DNA from: an uncultured Gemella sp.
GTDB taxonomy: Bacteria; Bacillota; Bacilli; Staphylococcales; Gemellaceae
Assembly: GCA_900555985.1 (NCBI GenBank)
Contig: USNF01000003.1
Span: forward strand, 44,683-108,682
Length of the DNA: 64,000 nt
Reading direction: 5' to 3'
This document shows positions 35,529-45,238 of the stretch, piece by piece. A program made the translations under genes and the position numbers. Under the pieces are notes generated by a model that was not told where the DNA came from, searched no databases, and saw only the letters and a list, made by a program, of their open reading frames with translations. Within the stretch, counting starts at the first letter, position 1. Each line of letters opens with the position of its first letter.

Positions 35529-37373
35529 TTGAAAAATAAACCTTTTTGTGTAGTTGATATTGAGTTAACTGAAGATAAAGAAATTATACAATTTTCTGCA
35601 ACAAAATTATCAATTGATTTTAAAGAGATTTCAAGTATAGATTATTACGTTAAACCCAAAAAAGAAATATCTAGTTTTGTTTCAGAATTTACAGGAATAA
35701 CACCAGAAATGCTTGAAGATAAACCACTCTTTAAAGAAATTGCTTATGGTATATATGAGTATATAAAAGATTGTACATTGGTTTGTCATGGGTTACAGTC
35801 TGATTATCTAGTAATAAAAAAGAACTTTATGAAGGTGGGTATAAAATATATACCTTATAGAACAGTTGATACAGTTGAACTTGCTAGGATATTATTTCCA
35901 ACTCAAAAGAGTTACAGATTGGTAGATTTGTCTAATTCTTTAAACCTCTACTCTGGCACAGGGTATCATAATGCACTGATAGATGTTGAAGTTACAGTTA
36001 ACTTGTTAAAAAAAATTGCTGAAAAAATAAAATATATAGATGAGAGTAACTATTTGAAAGTTAAAGAGATTTTAAAAAGAAAAGAAACGGGATATTTTGA
36101 ATTCTTTAATTTATGTAGGAAAGATAAGTTTGAGGATTCAGAGGATAATTATATTATATTTGATGGAATAAAATTCAAAAAAATTAGAGATAGTAATCTA
36201 AAACCTATTGAAAAAGGTAATATTTTATTCTCATGTATTGATGAGTATGATTATATAAATATTAATAATATAGATAATTATGAAGTTCTTAAGCAAAAAA
36301 ACGAATATGTCCCATTAAATATATTTTCTATGTTCTCTAAACATAGAAATTCAAATTTAGATAATTTGTTAATTAAACTGTATATTTGGGTATTAGAAAC
36401 TGAATCTGGAGATTTATCAGAATTAAATCTATTATCTTCTGAACTAAAATTATTAGAAGACATTAAAAATCTGATAAATATTAGTTCTAAATCATACTAT
36501 TTTGAGAAAAAATATATTGCATCTAAGTCTAAAGAGAATATTGTAACAAATCATAAAAATATAGAGTTTCTCTTTAGTAAAAATTATTTTAATAAATATA
36601 AACTTATTTTTGATGATAAGAAGATTCTTGGAAGGGAATTAAATATACTTAATGTAGAATATTATCATTATAGACAAGTAATTACAGAGTTGAATATTGT
36701 TATTTCTCAAAATCCTGCATTAAAATACTTAAGAGAAATTCAAAATAATTTAAATAGTTTAGTAAAATTTCTTCATGAAATGTATATTTCTGAAAGTTTA
36801 TATTTATATAATGATAGTTTAGATTTTATTGTTCAAGATATAGATGAAATTATTAAGGTAGTAAAAAAATATTCAAAAAAAATTCCGTTAACAAAAGTAT
36901 TTTTAAATAACCTAAAAAAAACATTAACTAATGAAAAAAATAGTTATAAATTCGAAATTATTGATCAAGAAAATAGTCTATTTTTAAAAGTTATAAATGA
37001 AAAAAATGTAAAGAATATAATTAATACTATCCATACTAGAGATACTAAATATTTAAGAAAAAAAACTAAATTATCAATTTGTTATTTAGATAATTTAAAT
37101 GAAATAAATACTACTAAAACATTAGGGAAAATTTTATATGTATTTAAGAGCGATAAATATAGAGACTTATTTTTTAGCAGAAGAGAAAAAAAATCGAATG
37201 TTAAATATGTGAATTTCACATCAACAGATTCATTTAGTGAATTATTCACTGATGTTAGCAAAAATATAAAACCAAGTTATATATGTTTTGCTACCAAAGA
37301 TATATTATATTATAAGTATTATTTAAACAAAATTTTTGATAATATAATTGTGCTAAATAATGCAGAACTATAA
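35529..37373 (+). CDS. DinG-related protein: intact DEDDh exonuclease domain, decayed helicase
   Basis: The 614-residue protein starts with a PolC/DnaQ-type 3'-5' exonuclease: D10 and E12 in VVDIEL, D92 in HGLQSDYLVIKK, H147 and D152 in YHNALIDVEVT, so all DEDDh catalytic residues are present. Downstream traces of the DinG helicase remain: LETESGDLSELNL (289-301) and TNH (340-342). But no Walker A motif is visible, the expected DEAH box is DDKK (362-365), and the protein ends about 300 residues early with no C-terminal helicase motifs. The start is TTG 35529 behind GAGGTGAGAG. Position before asnS-dnaD-nth matches dinG in Bacillus. The long frame is open, so it is probably expressed as an exonuclease. 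Confidence 0.8.
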   Translation: MKNKPFCVVDIELTEDKEIIQFSATKLSIDFKEISSIDYYVKPKKEISSFVSEFTGITPEMLEDKPLFKEIAYGIYEYIKDCTLVCHGLQSDYLVIKKNFMKVGIKYIPYRTVDTVELARILFPTQKSYRLVDLSNSLNLYSGTGYHNALIDVEVTVNLLKKIAEKIKYIDESNYLKVKEILKRKETGYFEFFNLCRKDKFEDSEDNYIIFDGIKFKKIRDSNLKPIEKGNILFSCIDEYDYININNIDNYEVLKQKNEYVPLNIFSMFSKHRNSNLDNLLIKLYIWVLETESGDLSELNLLSSELKLLEDIKNLINISSKSYYFEKKYIASKSKENIVTNHKNIEFLFSKNYFNKYKLIFDDKKILGRELNILNVEYYHYRQVITELNIVISQNPALKYLREIQNNLNSLVKFLHEMYISESLYLYNDSLDFIVQDIDEIIKVVKKYSKKIPLTKVFLNNLKKTLTNEKNSYKFEIIDQENSLFLKVINEKNVKNIINTIHTRDTKYLRKKTKLSICYLDNLNEINTTKTLGKILYVFKSDKYRDLFFSRREKKSNVKYVNFTSTDSFSELFTDVSKNIKPSYICFATKDILYYKYYLNKIFDNIIVLNNAEL

Positions 37374-37429
37374 TTATTTAAATACTTATAAATTATTTTG
37401 TGACGAATATTTTAAAATATAAGATTTTA

Positions 37430-37438
37430 TGGTATAAT
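37430..37438 (+). promoter_or_regulatory. Extended -10 promoter of asnS
   Basis: TGGTATAAT with TATAAT at 37433-37438; the -35 position (TTTTAA) is weak. It lies about 65 bases before the asnS start. Confidence 0.5.
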
Positions 37439-37501
37439 TTTAATAGTTTTTATATTATGATTATACTGAATAATAAAGAATAATCAAGGAGGAGTATTAG
37501 T

Positions 37502-38788
37502 TTGAATATTAATAATTTAAAAGAACAACTAGGAAAAACAGTTACTCTTGGTGCATGGATTGCAAACAAGAGAAGTAGTGGGAAAATCGCATTTTTCCAA
37601 TTACGTTATGGAGCAGGTTTTATACAAGCTGTAGCATTAAAAGAAACTTTAGGTGAAGAACGCTATCAACAACTACGTCATTTACCTCAAGAAACTTCAA
37701 TCAAAGTTACAGGATTAGTAAAAGAAAACGATCGCGAATTATCAGGAATCGAGTTAGAAATTCAAGATTTTGAAGTAGTTTCTGAGGCTATTGATTATCC
37801 TATAACTCCTAAAGAGCATGGGGTAGAATTTTTAGCAGATAATCGTCATATTTGGATTCGTTCAAAAAAACAACACGCTATATTAACTATACGTAATCAA
37901 ATAATTAAATCTACATATGACTTTTTCGAAAAAGAAGGGTTTATTAAGACAGATCCACCAATCTTAACTTCATCTGCACCAGAAGGTACAACAGAGTTAT
38001 TTAATACAAAATATTTTGATGAGGAAGCATACTTATCACAGTCTGGACAGTTATATTTAGAAGCTACTGCTATGGCATTTGGTAAAGTTTTCTCATTTGG
38101 GCCAACATTTAGAGCAGAAAAATCTAAAACTCGTCGTCATCTAATCGAATTTTGGATGATTGAAGCAGAGATGGCATTTTGTAACCATGATGAGAGTTTA
38201 GCATTACAGGAAGCATATGTTAATTATTTATTAACAGAAGTTATTGAAAAATGTCAAGAACAACTAAAAATCTTAGGACGTGATTTAGAATCTCTTAATG
38301 CTGCTCGTGGAGAATTCCCTCGAATTAAATATAAAGATGCTATAAAATTATTAAAAGATAATGGATTTGATGATATTGAATATGGTGATGATTTTGGATC
38401 ACCACATGAAACATTTATTGCTAATAGCTATAATAAGCCAGTATTTATTACTCACTGGCCATTGGATATTAAGCCTTTCTACATGATTGAAGACCCTAAT
38501 GAACCAGGCGTAGTGTTATGTGCTGATTTAATTGCACCAGAAGGATATGGTGAAATTATTGGTGGTTCTCAACGTATAGATGACTATGATAAATTACTTG
38601 AAAATATTAAAAAACATGATTTAAATCTTGATGCATATGGATGGTATTTAGATTTAAGAAAATATGGTTCTGTTGAGCACTCAGGATTTGGATTGGGATT
38701 AGAAAGAACAGTAGCTTGGATTACAGGAAATGGACATGTTCGTGAAACTGTTCCATTCCCAAGATTATTAAACAGATTAACGCCATAG
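37502..38788 (+). CDS. asnS: Asparaginyl-tRNA synthetase
   Basis: The 428-residue class IIb synthetase charges tRNA-Asn. The N-terminal OB-fold anticodon-binding domain has [19 protein letters not shown], and the catalytic core has motif 2 [19 protein letters not shown] and motif 3 [23 protein letters not shown] ends the protein. The start is TTG 37502, 7 bases after AAGGAGGAG, and no ATG is suitable. There is no T-box leader, in contrast to alaS. dnaD and nth follow as in Bacillus. Confidence 0.97.
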   Translation: MNINNLKEQLGKTVTLGAWIANKRSSGKIAFFQLRYGAGFIQAVALKETLGEERYQQLRHLPQETSIKVTGLVKENDRELSGIELEIQDFEVVSEAIDYPITPKEHGVEFLADNRHIWIRSKKQHAILTIRNQIIKSTYDFFEKEGFIKTDPPILTSSAPEGTTELFNTKYFDEEAYLSQSGQLYLEATAMAFGKVFSFGPTFRAEKSKTRRHLIEFWMIEAEMAFCNHDESLALQEAYVNYLLTEVIEKCQEQLKILGRDLESLNAARGEFPRIKYKDAIKLLKDNGFDDIEYGDDFGSPHETFIANSYNKPVFITHWPLDIKPFYMIEDPNEPGVVLCADLIAPEGYGEIIGGSQRIDDYDKLLENIKKHDLNLDAYGWYLDLRKYGSVEHSGFGLGLERTVAWITGNGHVRETVPFPRLLNRLTP

Positions 38789-38798
38789 GAGCTTAAAA

Positions 38799-39323
38799 AT
38801 GATCAATATCAATACAAATGGATTATTAATTGATACTGATTTTCTTATGAATTATAAAAAGCATAACTTATCTGGAGAAGAGGCTTTGTTTCTTCTTCAG
38901 ATAAATTATTTAACAGAACAAGGGAAAAAACTCTTCTCTGTAAACTCGTTTTCTGCAGCGTTAGATATGACAGAAAATGAGGTTTTTGACAAGTTAAATA
39001 TTTTATTAAGAAAAGAAGTAATTAAATTAAGTAAAGACAACAGAATTTACTTTACAATTTTCTCAAATGAAGAATATTATTCACTTAGAGAATTGTTAAA
39101 ATTAGTAGAAAGAGTTTCTTCTAAAGTTATGACATCTAAGGAGATAGATATTGTAACTTCGTGGTTTGATAAGAAGTATACAAAAGCAGAAATAGATGAA
39201 GCATTAAGCATTTCTACTAATATTAATTATGTTAATGGTATATTAAATAATAAAAGTATAAAAGAACAAAATATAAATTATGAAAGTGATGATAATTTAG
39301 GATATGACTGGTTTGGTAGATAA
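38799..39323 (+). CDS. dnaD: DNA replication initiation protein DnaD
   Basis: The 174-residue protein participates in loading the replicative helicase at oriC and during restart. The N-terminal winged-helix domain covers about residues 15-90, and the C-terminal DnaB/DnaD domain has SKEIDIVTSWFDKKYTKAEIDEAL and an INYVNGILNN end, although it is shorter than B. subtilis DnaD (about 230) with a reduced C-terminal tail. Its start is 10 bases after asnS, and it overlaps nth by 20 bases. Confidence 0.9.
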   Translation: MININTNGLLIDTDFLMNYKKHNLSGEEALFLLQINYLTEQGKKLFSVNSFSAALDMTENEVFDKLNILLRKEVIKLSKDNRIYFTIFSNEEYYSLRELLKLVERVSSKVMTSKEIDIVTSWFDKKYTKAEIDEALSISTNINYVNGILNNKSIKEQNINYESDDNLGYDWFGR

Positions 39324-39948
39324 AGATTTACAAAATAAAGTTAAATTAATTACACAATATCTTGATAAAAACTTCCCTAATGTAGATTGTGAACTTGATT
39401 TTTCAAATAATCTTGAATTAATTATTGCGGTTTTATTATCTGCCCAATGTAAAGATGAGTATGTTAATAGAGCTACAAAAAAATTATTTGAAAAATATAA
39501 AACTATTGATGATTACGCTGATGCAAAAGTTGAAGATATTGAAAAATTAATAAAAACATTAGGGTTATATAAGGCAAAATCAAAGAATATTGTTGGTATG
39601 GCAAATATGTTAAGAGATGTGTATGATTATAAAATACCTACTACTCGTGAGGAACTTATAAAGCTACCTGGGGTAGGGAGGAAGACGGCAAATGTTGTAT
39701 TATCAGTTGGTTTTAATATACCGGCAATAGCAGTAGATACTCATGTAGAAAGAGTAGCTAAAATGTTTGGTTTGGCAGATAAAAATGATAATCCGCTTCA
39801 GGTTGAGAAAAAATTAATGGAATTATTTCCAATGAAAGACTGGGGAAAAATACATCATCAATTAATTCATTTGGGACGTTACAAACTTCCTGCAAGGGGA
39901 GAAAAAAATTTAGATGCTGAATTAGAAAAACTACTGATAAATAATTAG
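39304..39948 (+). CDS. nth: Endonuclease III (Nth), Fe-S cluster motif absent
   Basis: The 214-residue DNA glycosylase/AP lyase excises oxidised pyrimidines. The helix-hairpin-helix LPGVGRKTAN (121-130) contains the catalytic Lys127, and VDTHV contains Asp145; LLSAQCKDEYVN is conserved. The usual C-terminal [4Fe-4S] loop with four cysteines is missing: after HHQLIHLGRYKLPAR the tail has no Cys, and only Cys29 and Cys49 remain in the protein. It overlaps dnaD by 20 bases and has only a weak AGGAT site, so translation is probably coupled. Confidence 0.93.
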   Translation: MTGLVDKDLQNKVKLITQYLDKNFPNVDCELDFSNNLELIIAVLLSAQCKDEYVNRATKKLFEKYKTIDDYADAKVEDIEKLIKTLGLYKAKSKNIVGMANMLRDVYDYKIPTTREELIKLPGVGRKTANVVLSVGFNIPAIAVDTHVERVAKMFGLADKNDNPLQVEKKLMELFPMKDWGKIHHQLIHLGRYKLPARGEKNLDAELEKLLINN

Positions 39949-39959
39949 AGGAGAATTAT

Positions 39960-40421
39960 ATGTTATTTATATTTATAACTGCATGTTTTTTAATTTTATT
40001 AGATCAACTTAGTAAAAATTTTATAGTGAATCATTTTACGTTAGGAGAAAGTAAAGAAATACTTTCAAATTTTTTTAATATTACATCTCATCGTAATAAA
40101 GGAGCTGCATGGGGAATTTTACAAGATAGTAGATTGTTCTTTATTGTAGTAACTATAATTTTTATGGCTATTTTATCTTATTATTTATTTAAACAAAAAG
40201 GAAAATTAACTATTGTTGATAAATTTACTTTTTCGCTAATCTATGCAGGAGCTATAGGTAATTTTATTGACCGTTTAACACGTCATGAGGTTGTTGATTT
40301 TCTAGATTTTAGAATTTTTGGATATGACTTTCCTATCTTTAATTTAGCAGATTGTTTTATTTGTGTAGGTGTGTTTTTCCTAATGTTAAAAATTTATAAT
40401 GAAGAAGATAAAAATGTATAA
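39960..40421 (+). CDS. lspA: Lipoprotein signal peptidase (signal peptidase II)
   Basis: The 153-residue membrane protease cleaves signal peptides in front of the lipidated cysteine. It has four hydrophobic helices; LDQLSKNFI, SHRNKGAAWGIL, GNFIDRL and VVDFLDFR..FNLADCFI contain the two conserved Asp (in NFID and LAD) that form the catalytic dyad. It follows nth by 11 bases behind GAGGAG. Together with lgt and the two lipoproteins here it is part of the lipoprotein pathway. Confidence 0.95.
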   Translation: MLFIFITACFLILLDQLSKNFIVNHFTLGESKEILSNFFNITSHRNKGAAWGILQDSRLFFIVVTIIFMAILSYYLFKQKGKLTIVDKFTFSLIYAGAIGNFIDRLTRHEVVDFLDFRIFGYDFPIFNLADCFICVGVFFLMLKIYNEEDKNV

Positions 40422-40422
40422 C

Positions 40423-40449
40423 AGGAATGACTTAAAATGAGTTATTCCT
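40423..40449 (+). terminator. Terminator after lspA
   Basis: AGGAAT (40423-40428) pairs with ATTCCT (40444-40449), extended by ACT/AGT across a mismatch, then a T-run. Confidence 0.8.
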
Positions 40450-40513
40450 TTTTTTCTTGTAATCTTATATAATAATAAAGTATAGTTCTATAGTTCTAAA
40501 GGAGTAAAAAATT

Positions 40514-41023
40514 ATGTATTATCATATTTATAAAAGTGAAATTGGTAAAATATATTTAGTTTCAAAAGGCCACGCTTTATGTGGATGCTATTTAGAAAAT
40601 CAAAAAAATTTCCCAAAAGAAATATTAAATTACCAAAAAGATGATTCATTAAAAATATTTATTGAAGCAACGAATTGGTTAGAAAGGTATTTTAGAGGAG
40701 AAAATGTAGAAAATAATGAGATATCATTAGAAGTGAATGGAACAGATTTTAGAAGAAATGTTTGGAATATTATAAAAGGTATCCCTTATGCAAATACAGT
40801 TACATATAAACAAATAGCAGATACTATTATTAAAAATAATAAATTAAAATCTATGTCATACCAAGCTGTAGGTAGTGCTGTAGGTTATAATCCATTGTTA
40901 ATTTTCATTCCATGTCACAGAGTAATAAGAAGTGATGGCGATATAAAAGGATATTCTGCTGGAAATGAAATTAAAAAATTCTTATTAAACTTAGAGTGTG
41001 ATAATAATAAGATATTATTATAA
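40514..41023 (+). CDS. ogt: Methylated-DNA-protein cysteine methyltransferase
   Basis: The 169-residue suicide protein repairs O6-alkylguanine by moving the alkyl group to its own Cys. The active site PCHRVIRSDG (Cys near residue 137) lies in the C-terminal domain, followed by GYSAGNEIKKFLLNLE. YKQIADTI and SYQAVGSAVGYNPL are also conserved. An N-terminal RNase-H-like domain (1-75) is typical of Ogt. AAAGGAG precedes the ATG; it seems to be its own transcription unit. Confidence 0.93.
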   Translation: MYYHIYKSEIGKIYLVSKGHALCGCYLENQKNFPKEILNYQKDDSLKIFIEATNWLERYFRGENVENNEISLEVNGTDFRRNVWNIIKGIPYANTVTYKQIADTIIKNNKLKSMSYQAVGSAVGYNPLLIFIPCHRVIRSDGDIKGYSAGNEIKKFLLNLECDNNKILL

Positions 41024-41054
41024 TGGCGGTGTATAGAAGAAATTTCAAAATTAT

Positions 41055-41062
41055 GGTATAAT
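41055..41062 (+). promoter_or_regulatory. Extended -10 promoter of the fmt operon
   Basis: TGGTATAAT (TG at 41054-41055, TATAAT at 41057-41062), 33 bases before fmt. There is no recognisable -35. It would drive the fmt-rsmB-rlmN-prpC-prkC block. Confidence 0.5.
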
Positions 41063-41094
41063 AATAAGGATTAAATTGTTTATAGGAGAAATAA

Positions 41095-42057
41095 ATGAGT
41101 AAGAAGAAAATAGTTTTTATGGGAACACCAAAATTTGCAGTTCCTATTTTACAGATGTTAATAGAAAATTATGGTGTTGATTTAGTAATTACTCAACCTG
41201 ATAAAAAAGTTGGTAGAAAAAAAATATTAACACCACCACCAGTCAAAGAGGTTGCTGTAGCTCATGATATAAGAGTTCTACAACCAGAAAAAATTTCTAA
41301 AGATGAAGATACATTAAATGAATTAAAGCAATTAAACCCTGATATTATTATTACAGCGGCCTATGGACAGTTAGTTCCTGAAAGTATCTTAGAGATTCCA
41401 AAGTATAAATGTATAAATGTTCATGGTTCATTGCTACCAAAATTACGTGGAGGAGCACCTATACAGTATTCAATTATTGAAGATCATAAGAAAACTGGTA
41501 TTACAATAATGTATATGGTAAAAAAACTTGATGCAGGTGATATGCTATCGAAGGTTGAAGTAGATATATTAGATAGTGACAACTACGAAACTTTACATGA
41601 TAAGTTGTCTATTACAGGACGTGATTTATTGAATGAAACACTACCTAATATTTTCTCAGGTAATATTTCACCCGAAAAACAGGATGATAATGAAGCTACG
41701 TTTGCTAGTAACATATTACGTGAAGATGAAAAGATTGATTGGAGCTGTACAGCAAGAGAAATATTTAATAAGATTCGTGCTCTTGATCCAATGCCGGGTG
41801 CATTTACGCACTTAGATAATAATATATTAAAAATATGGAGTAGTGAAGAAACTCTATTAAATGAAGAAATACCATTTGAAGCTGTTGGTACAATAATCAA
41901 ACAGGATAAAAAAAATATTTATGTCCTATGTGGTAATAACACGGTTCTAAAAATTAAAGAATTACAAGTATCTGGAAAAAAACGCATGCCAGTAACTAAT
42001 TTTTTATCAAATAAAAAGAATTATGTAGGTATAACATTAGGAGAAATTAATGAGTAA
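41095..42057 (+). CDS. fmt: Methionyl-tRNA formyltransferase
   Basis: The 320-residue enzyme formylates initiator Met-tRNA using 10-formyl-THF. Evidence: VFMGTPKFAVPIL at the N-terminus, TQPDKKVGR, the formyl-THF signature NVHGSLLPKLRGGAPIQ with the catalytic Asn/His, and RALDPMPGAFT. The C-terminal OB-like domain is present. It is first in an operon in which each gene overlaps the next: it overlaps rsmB by 8 bases. A def gene is not adjacent. Confidence 0.96.
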   Translation: MSKKKIVFMGTPKFAVPILQMLIENYGVDLVITQPDKKVGRKKILTPPPVKEVAVAHDIRVLQPEKISKDEDTLNELKQLNPDIIITAAYGQLVPESILEIPKYKCINVHGSLLPKLRGGAPIQYSIIEDHKKTGITIMYMVKKLDAGDMLSKVEVDILDSDNYETLHDKLSITGRDLLNETLPNIFSGNISPEKQDDNEATFASNILREDEKIDWSCTAREIFNKIRALDPMPGAFTHLDNNILKIWSSEETLLNEEIPFEAVGTIIKQDKKNIYVLCGNNTVLKIKELQVSGKKRMPVTNFLSNKKNYVGITLGEINE

Positions 42058-43375
42058 TATAAATGCCAGAAAAGTTGCGTATGATACGTTATATGAGATA
42101 TTTTATAATGAGGCATATAGTAATATTACACTTAATAAATTTTTTAAACACAATAGAATTGAAGAGCAAAACAAAAGATTTATAAGTGAAATAGTTTATG
42201 GTACATTAAAGAATAAATTATTTTTAGAACATATCTTAAAAACATATAGCAAAGGAAGAGTAAAGCCTAAGGTAAAAGTAATATTATTAATGAGTATTTA
42301 CCAAATTAAATTTATGGATAAGACTCCTAATTTCGCTGTAATTGATGAAGCGGTAAAACTATCAAAAAAGATTGCTGGTAATATTACAGGAAAATTTGTT
42401 AATGGAATATTGAGGAATATTGAAAGAAATATAAATGATTTAGCATTAAAGTACAAAAATAGTGAAGAACAATTTTGCATTGAAAATAGTTGTCCATTTG
42501 AGTTATATAAAATTTTAGTAGATCAATATGGAAATAATAAAGCAAAAGCCATTATTGAATCTTTTAATAATAAAAGTGAAAATAGTATCAGATATAATCC
42601 TAATAAAGTAACTAAGAAAAAATTGCTAGAAATCCTTGGTAATGATGCTAAAGAAAGTACTATTTGTGAGGATAGTATAATTATAGATAAATTAGACATT
42701 AACAGCAAATATTTTAAAGAAGGATATTATATTATACAAGATGAGGCCAGTGCCTTAGTAGCTTGCTCAATTGGTGAAAATATTGAAGAAAAATATAAGA
42801 TACTTGATACATGTGCTGCACCTGGAGGTAAAAGTTTACATATTGCAAGTAAATATTTAAATTCTACTTTAATTTCATGTGATAAATATATACATAAATT
42901 GGCTTTAATTAAAGATAATATTAAAAGACTTGGTATTACTAATATAGATGTAAAAGAACAAGACGCAACTAATATGAATAGTAGTTTTATTAATAATTTT
43001 GATATAGTAGTTTGTGATGTACCATGTTCGGGTGTTGGTGTTATAAAAAACAAACCAGAAATAAAGTATAAAATTACTAATAAATATGTAGAGGATATCT
43101 CTAAATTACAATATCAAATATTAGAAAATAGTAAAAACTATGTGAAAAAAGGTGGAATACTTATGTATTCTACTTGTACGATAGACAAGAGAGAAAATAT
43201 TGAAAATATAGAACGCTTTTTGAAAGAAAATAAAAATTTTGTATTAGATAAAATTAATCTAATAAATAGTGACGTAAAAGTAAAAGAAAATGGCGTATTA
43301 GAAATATTGCCTGATGATTATAATTGTGATGGTTTTTTCATTGCAAAACTTAGAAAACTGGAGGAAAAATGTTAA
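42050..43375 (+). CDS. rsmB: 16S rRNA (cytosine-967 C5)-methyltransferase
   Basis: The 441-residue SAM-dependent enzyme has an N-terminal NusB-like RNA-binding domain (about 1-135: [39 protein letters not shown]) and a C-terminal methyltransferase domain: SAM motif [15 protein letters not shown], the [14 protein letters not shown] active-site motif IV and the YSTCTI motif VI with the catalytic Cys. Length is typical. The fmt-rsmB-rlmN-prpC-prkC order is conserved in Firmicutes. Confidence 0.95.
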   Translation: MSNINARKVAYDTLYEIFYNEAYSNITLNKFFKHNRIEEQNKRFISEIVYGTLKNKLFLEHILKTYSKGRVKPKVKVILLMSIYQIKFMDKTPNFAVIDEAVKLSKKIAGNITGKFVNGILRNIERNINDLALKYKNSEEQFCIENSCPFELYKILVDQYGNNKAKAIIESFNNKSENSIRYNPNKVTKKKLLEILGNDAKESTICEDSIIIDKLDINSKYFKEGYYIIQDEASALVACSIGENIEEKYKILDTCAAPGGKSLHIASKYLNSTLISCDKYIHKLALIKDNIKRLGITNIDVKEQDATNMNSSFINNFDIVVCDVPCSGVGVIKNKPEIKYKITNKYVEDISKLQYQILENSKNYVKKGGILMYSTCTIDKRENIENIERFLKENKNFVLDKINLINSDVKVKENGVLEILPDDYNCDGFFIAKLRKLEEKC

Positions 43376-44502
43376 TATCAGATTTTAAAGGCTATAAGAA
43401 GTCTAGATGGCTAAAAGATTTTGAAAAAATGTCTATATATTCTATAAGATTAGATCAACTTGAAGAATATATGATAAGCATTGGTGAGAAGAAATTTAGG
43501 GCAAAACAAATATATGATTGGTTATATAAAAAGAGAGTTACTGATTTCTCAGAAATGAAAAATATACCAAAATCATTACAAGAAAAACTAAAAGATGAGT
43601 TTGAAATAACAACCCTAAATACTATAATAAAACAAGAATCAGCTGATGGTACTATGAAGTTCCTATTTGAGCTACAAGATAAGTTTACAATAGAAAGTGT
43701 TTTAATGAGAAATAAATACGGTAATTCTTTATGTGTCACAACACAGGTAGGTTGTCGTATAGGATGTACATTTTGTGCATCAACACTTGGAGGACTTAAA
43801 AGAAACTTAGAGGCTGGAGAAATTGTATCTCAAGTTCTTAAGGTCCAACAAGAATTAGATAAAAAAGGTGAGCGTATTTCAAGTATTGTAATAATGGGAA
43901 TTGGTGAACCATTTGAAAACTATGATGAAATGATGGATTTCATTAAAATAGTTAACAGTGATGAAAGCTTTAATATTGGTGCAAGACATATTACAGTATC
44001 TACATCAGGAATTGTTCCTAGAATTTATGATTTTGCAAATGAGAATATTCAAATTAATTTTGCTGTTTCTTTACATGCACCTACTAATGAATTACGAAGT
44101 AAAATTATGCCGGTTAATAGGGCGTATAATATAGATAAATTGATGGAAGCATTAAGATATTATCAAAAAACAACAAATAGACGTATTACTTTTGAATATG
44201 GTTTAATGGGGAAAGTAAATGATCAAAAAGAACATGCTGAAAAATTATCTGAAATTATTAAAGGGATAAATTGTCATGTTAACTTAATTCCTATTAACTA
44301 TGTACCAGAAAGAAACTATGTAAGAACAAGCAAAAATGATATTTTTGCTTTTGAAAAAATTCTTAAAAAGAATAAAGTTAATGTAACTATAAGAAGAACA
44401 CAAGGTGATGATATTGACGCTGCGTGTGGACAATTAAGAGCAAAAGAACGTAAAGACGAGGTAAAAGGAGGAATTCCAGATGCCACTAGTATATTCGTAT
44501 AA
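43369..44502 (+). CDS. rlmN: 23S rRNA (adenine-2503 C2)/tRNA methyltransferase RlmN
   Basis: The 377-residue radical-SAM enzyme methylates A2503 of 23S rRNA. The Cys triad [11 protein letters not shown] binds the [4Fe-4S] cluster; [21 protein letters not shown] and the methyl-carrying Cys in [15 protein letters not shown] are present. The start ATG 43369 follows TGGAGG and is within the end of rsmB (7-base overlap); the N-terminus is about 20 residues longer than usual (the core begins MSIYSIRL at residue 21). It overlaps prpC by 23 bases. Confidence 0.94.
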   Translation: MLISDFKGYKKSRWLKDFEKMSIYSIRLDQLEEYMISIGEKKFRAKQIYDWLYKKRVTDFSEMKNIPKSLQEKLKDEFEITTLNTIIKQESADGTMKFLFELQDKFTIESVLMRNKYGNSLCVTTQVGCRIGCTFCASTLGGLKRNLEAGEIVSQVLKVQQELDKKGERISSIVIMGIGEPFENYDEMMDFIKIVNSDESFNIGARHITVSTSGIVPRIYDFANENIQINFAVSLHAPTNELRSKIMPVNRAYNIDKLMEALRYYQKTTNRRITFEYGLMGKVNDQKEHAEKLSEIIKGINCHVNLIPINYVPERNYVRTSKNDIFAFEKILKKNKVNVTIRRTQGDDIDAACGQLRAKERKDEVKGGIPDATSIFV

Positions 44503-45238
44503 TAGTAATAAAGGTAGAAAAAATAAAAATGAAGATGCAGTAAGTGTCGTAAAAAATAAACAAGCTGAAGCATTAGCTATAATATGTGATGGAGTAGGAA
44601 GTCACAGTAATGCTGCATATTCAAGTAATTATATAGTATCTACTTTAGAAAAAGAGTGGAAAGATATAACTTTTGCTAATTTTAATAATATGAAAAATTG
44701 GCTGTATGATAAGATTGAAAAATTAAATAAAGAGTTATTTGAAAAATCACAATCAAGCAATAAAAAAATGGGTACAACTATCGTTGTTTTAGCAACATTC
44801 GGTGATAAATTCGTTGTCTATAATATAGGTGATAGTCGTGCATATGGAATAACTAATGACGATGATATGAAAGTTATTACTGTAGAAGATTCTTTTGTTG
44901 GTGCGTTAATAAGTGCAGGAGCTATAACTGAAGATGAAGCTAAAACTCATCCAGAAAAACATGTGCTTACTCAAGCACTTGCAACAAAAGAAAAAATTAA
45001 CTTACATACATTTATAGACGAATTAGAAAGTTATGATTATTTTATAATTTGTTCAGATGGATTAACGAATATGATTGAAAAAGAAGAGATAAAAGATATT
45101 ATACGTAATGAAGAATTATCTGTTGCTGTTGAAAAGTTAATTGATCTAAGTGTAGAACGTGGAGGAATTGATAATATTTCCGTTGCGATCTTAAATAATT
45201 TAAGGGGTGATAGTAATGATAGACAAAATGATATGTAA
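44480..45238 (+). CDS. prpC: PP2C-type serine/threonine phosphatase PrpC (Stp)
   Basis: The 252-residue phosphatase removes phosphates placed by PrkC. PP2C motifs are NEDAVSV (metal Asp), [33 protein letters not shown], and [20 protein letters not shown] at the C-terminus. The start ATG follows AAAGGAGG inside rlmN. Its end overlaps prkC by 23 bases, so phosphatase and kinase are made in step. Confidence 0.94.
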   Translation: MPLVYSYNSNKGRKNKNEDAVSVVKNKQAEALAIICDGVGSHSNAAYSSNYIVSTLEKEWKDITFANFNNMKNWLYDKIEKLNKELFEKSQSSNKKMGTTIVVLATFGDKFVVYNIGDSRAYGITNDDDMKVITVEDSFVGALISAGAITEDEAKTHPEKHVLTQALATKEKINLHTFIDELESYDYFIICSDGLTNMIEKEEIKDIIRNEELSVAVEKLIDLSVERGGIDNISVAILNNLRGDSNDRQNDM

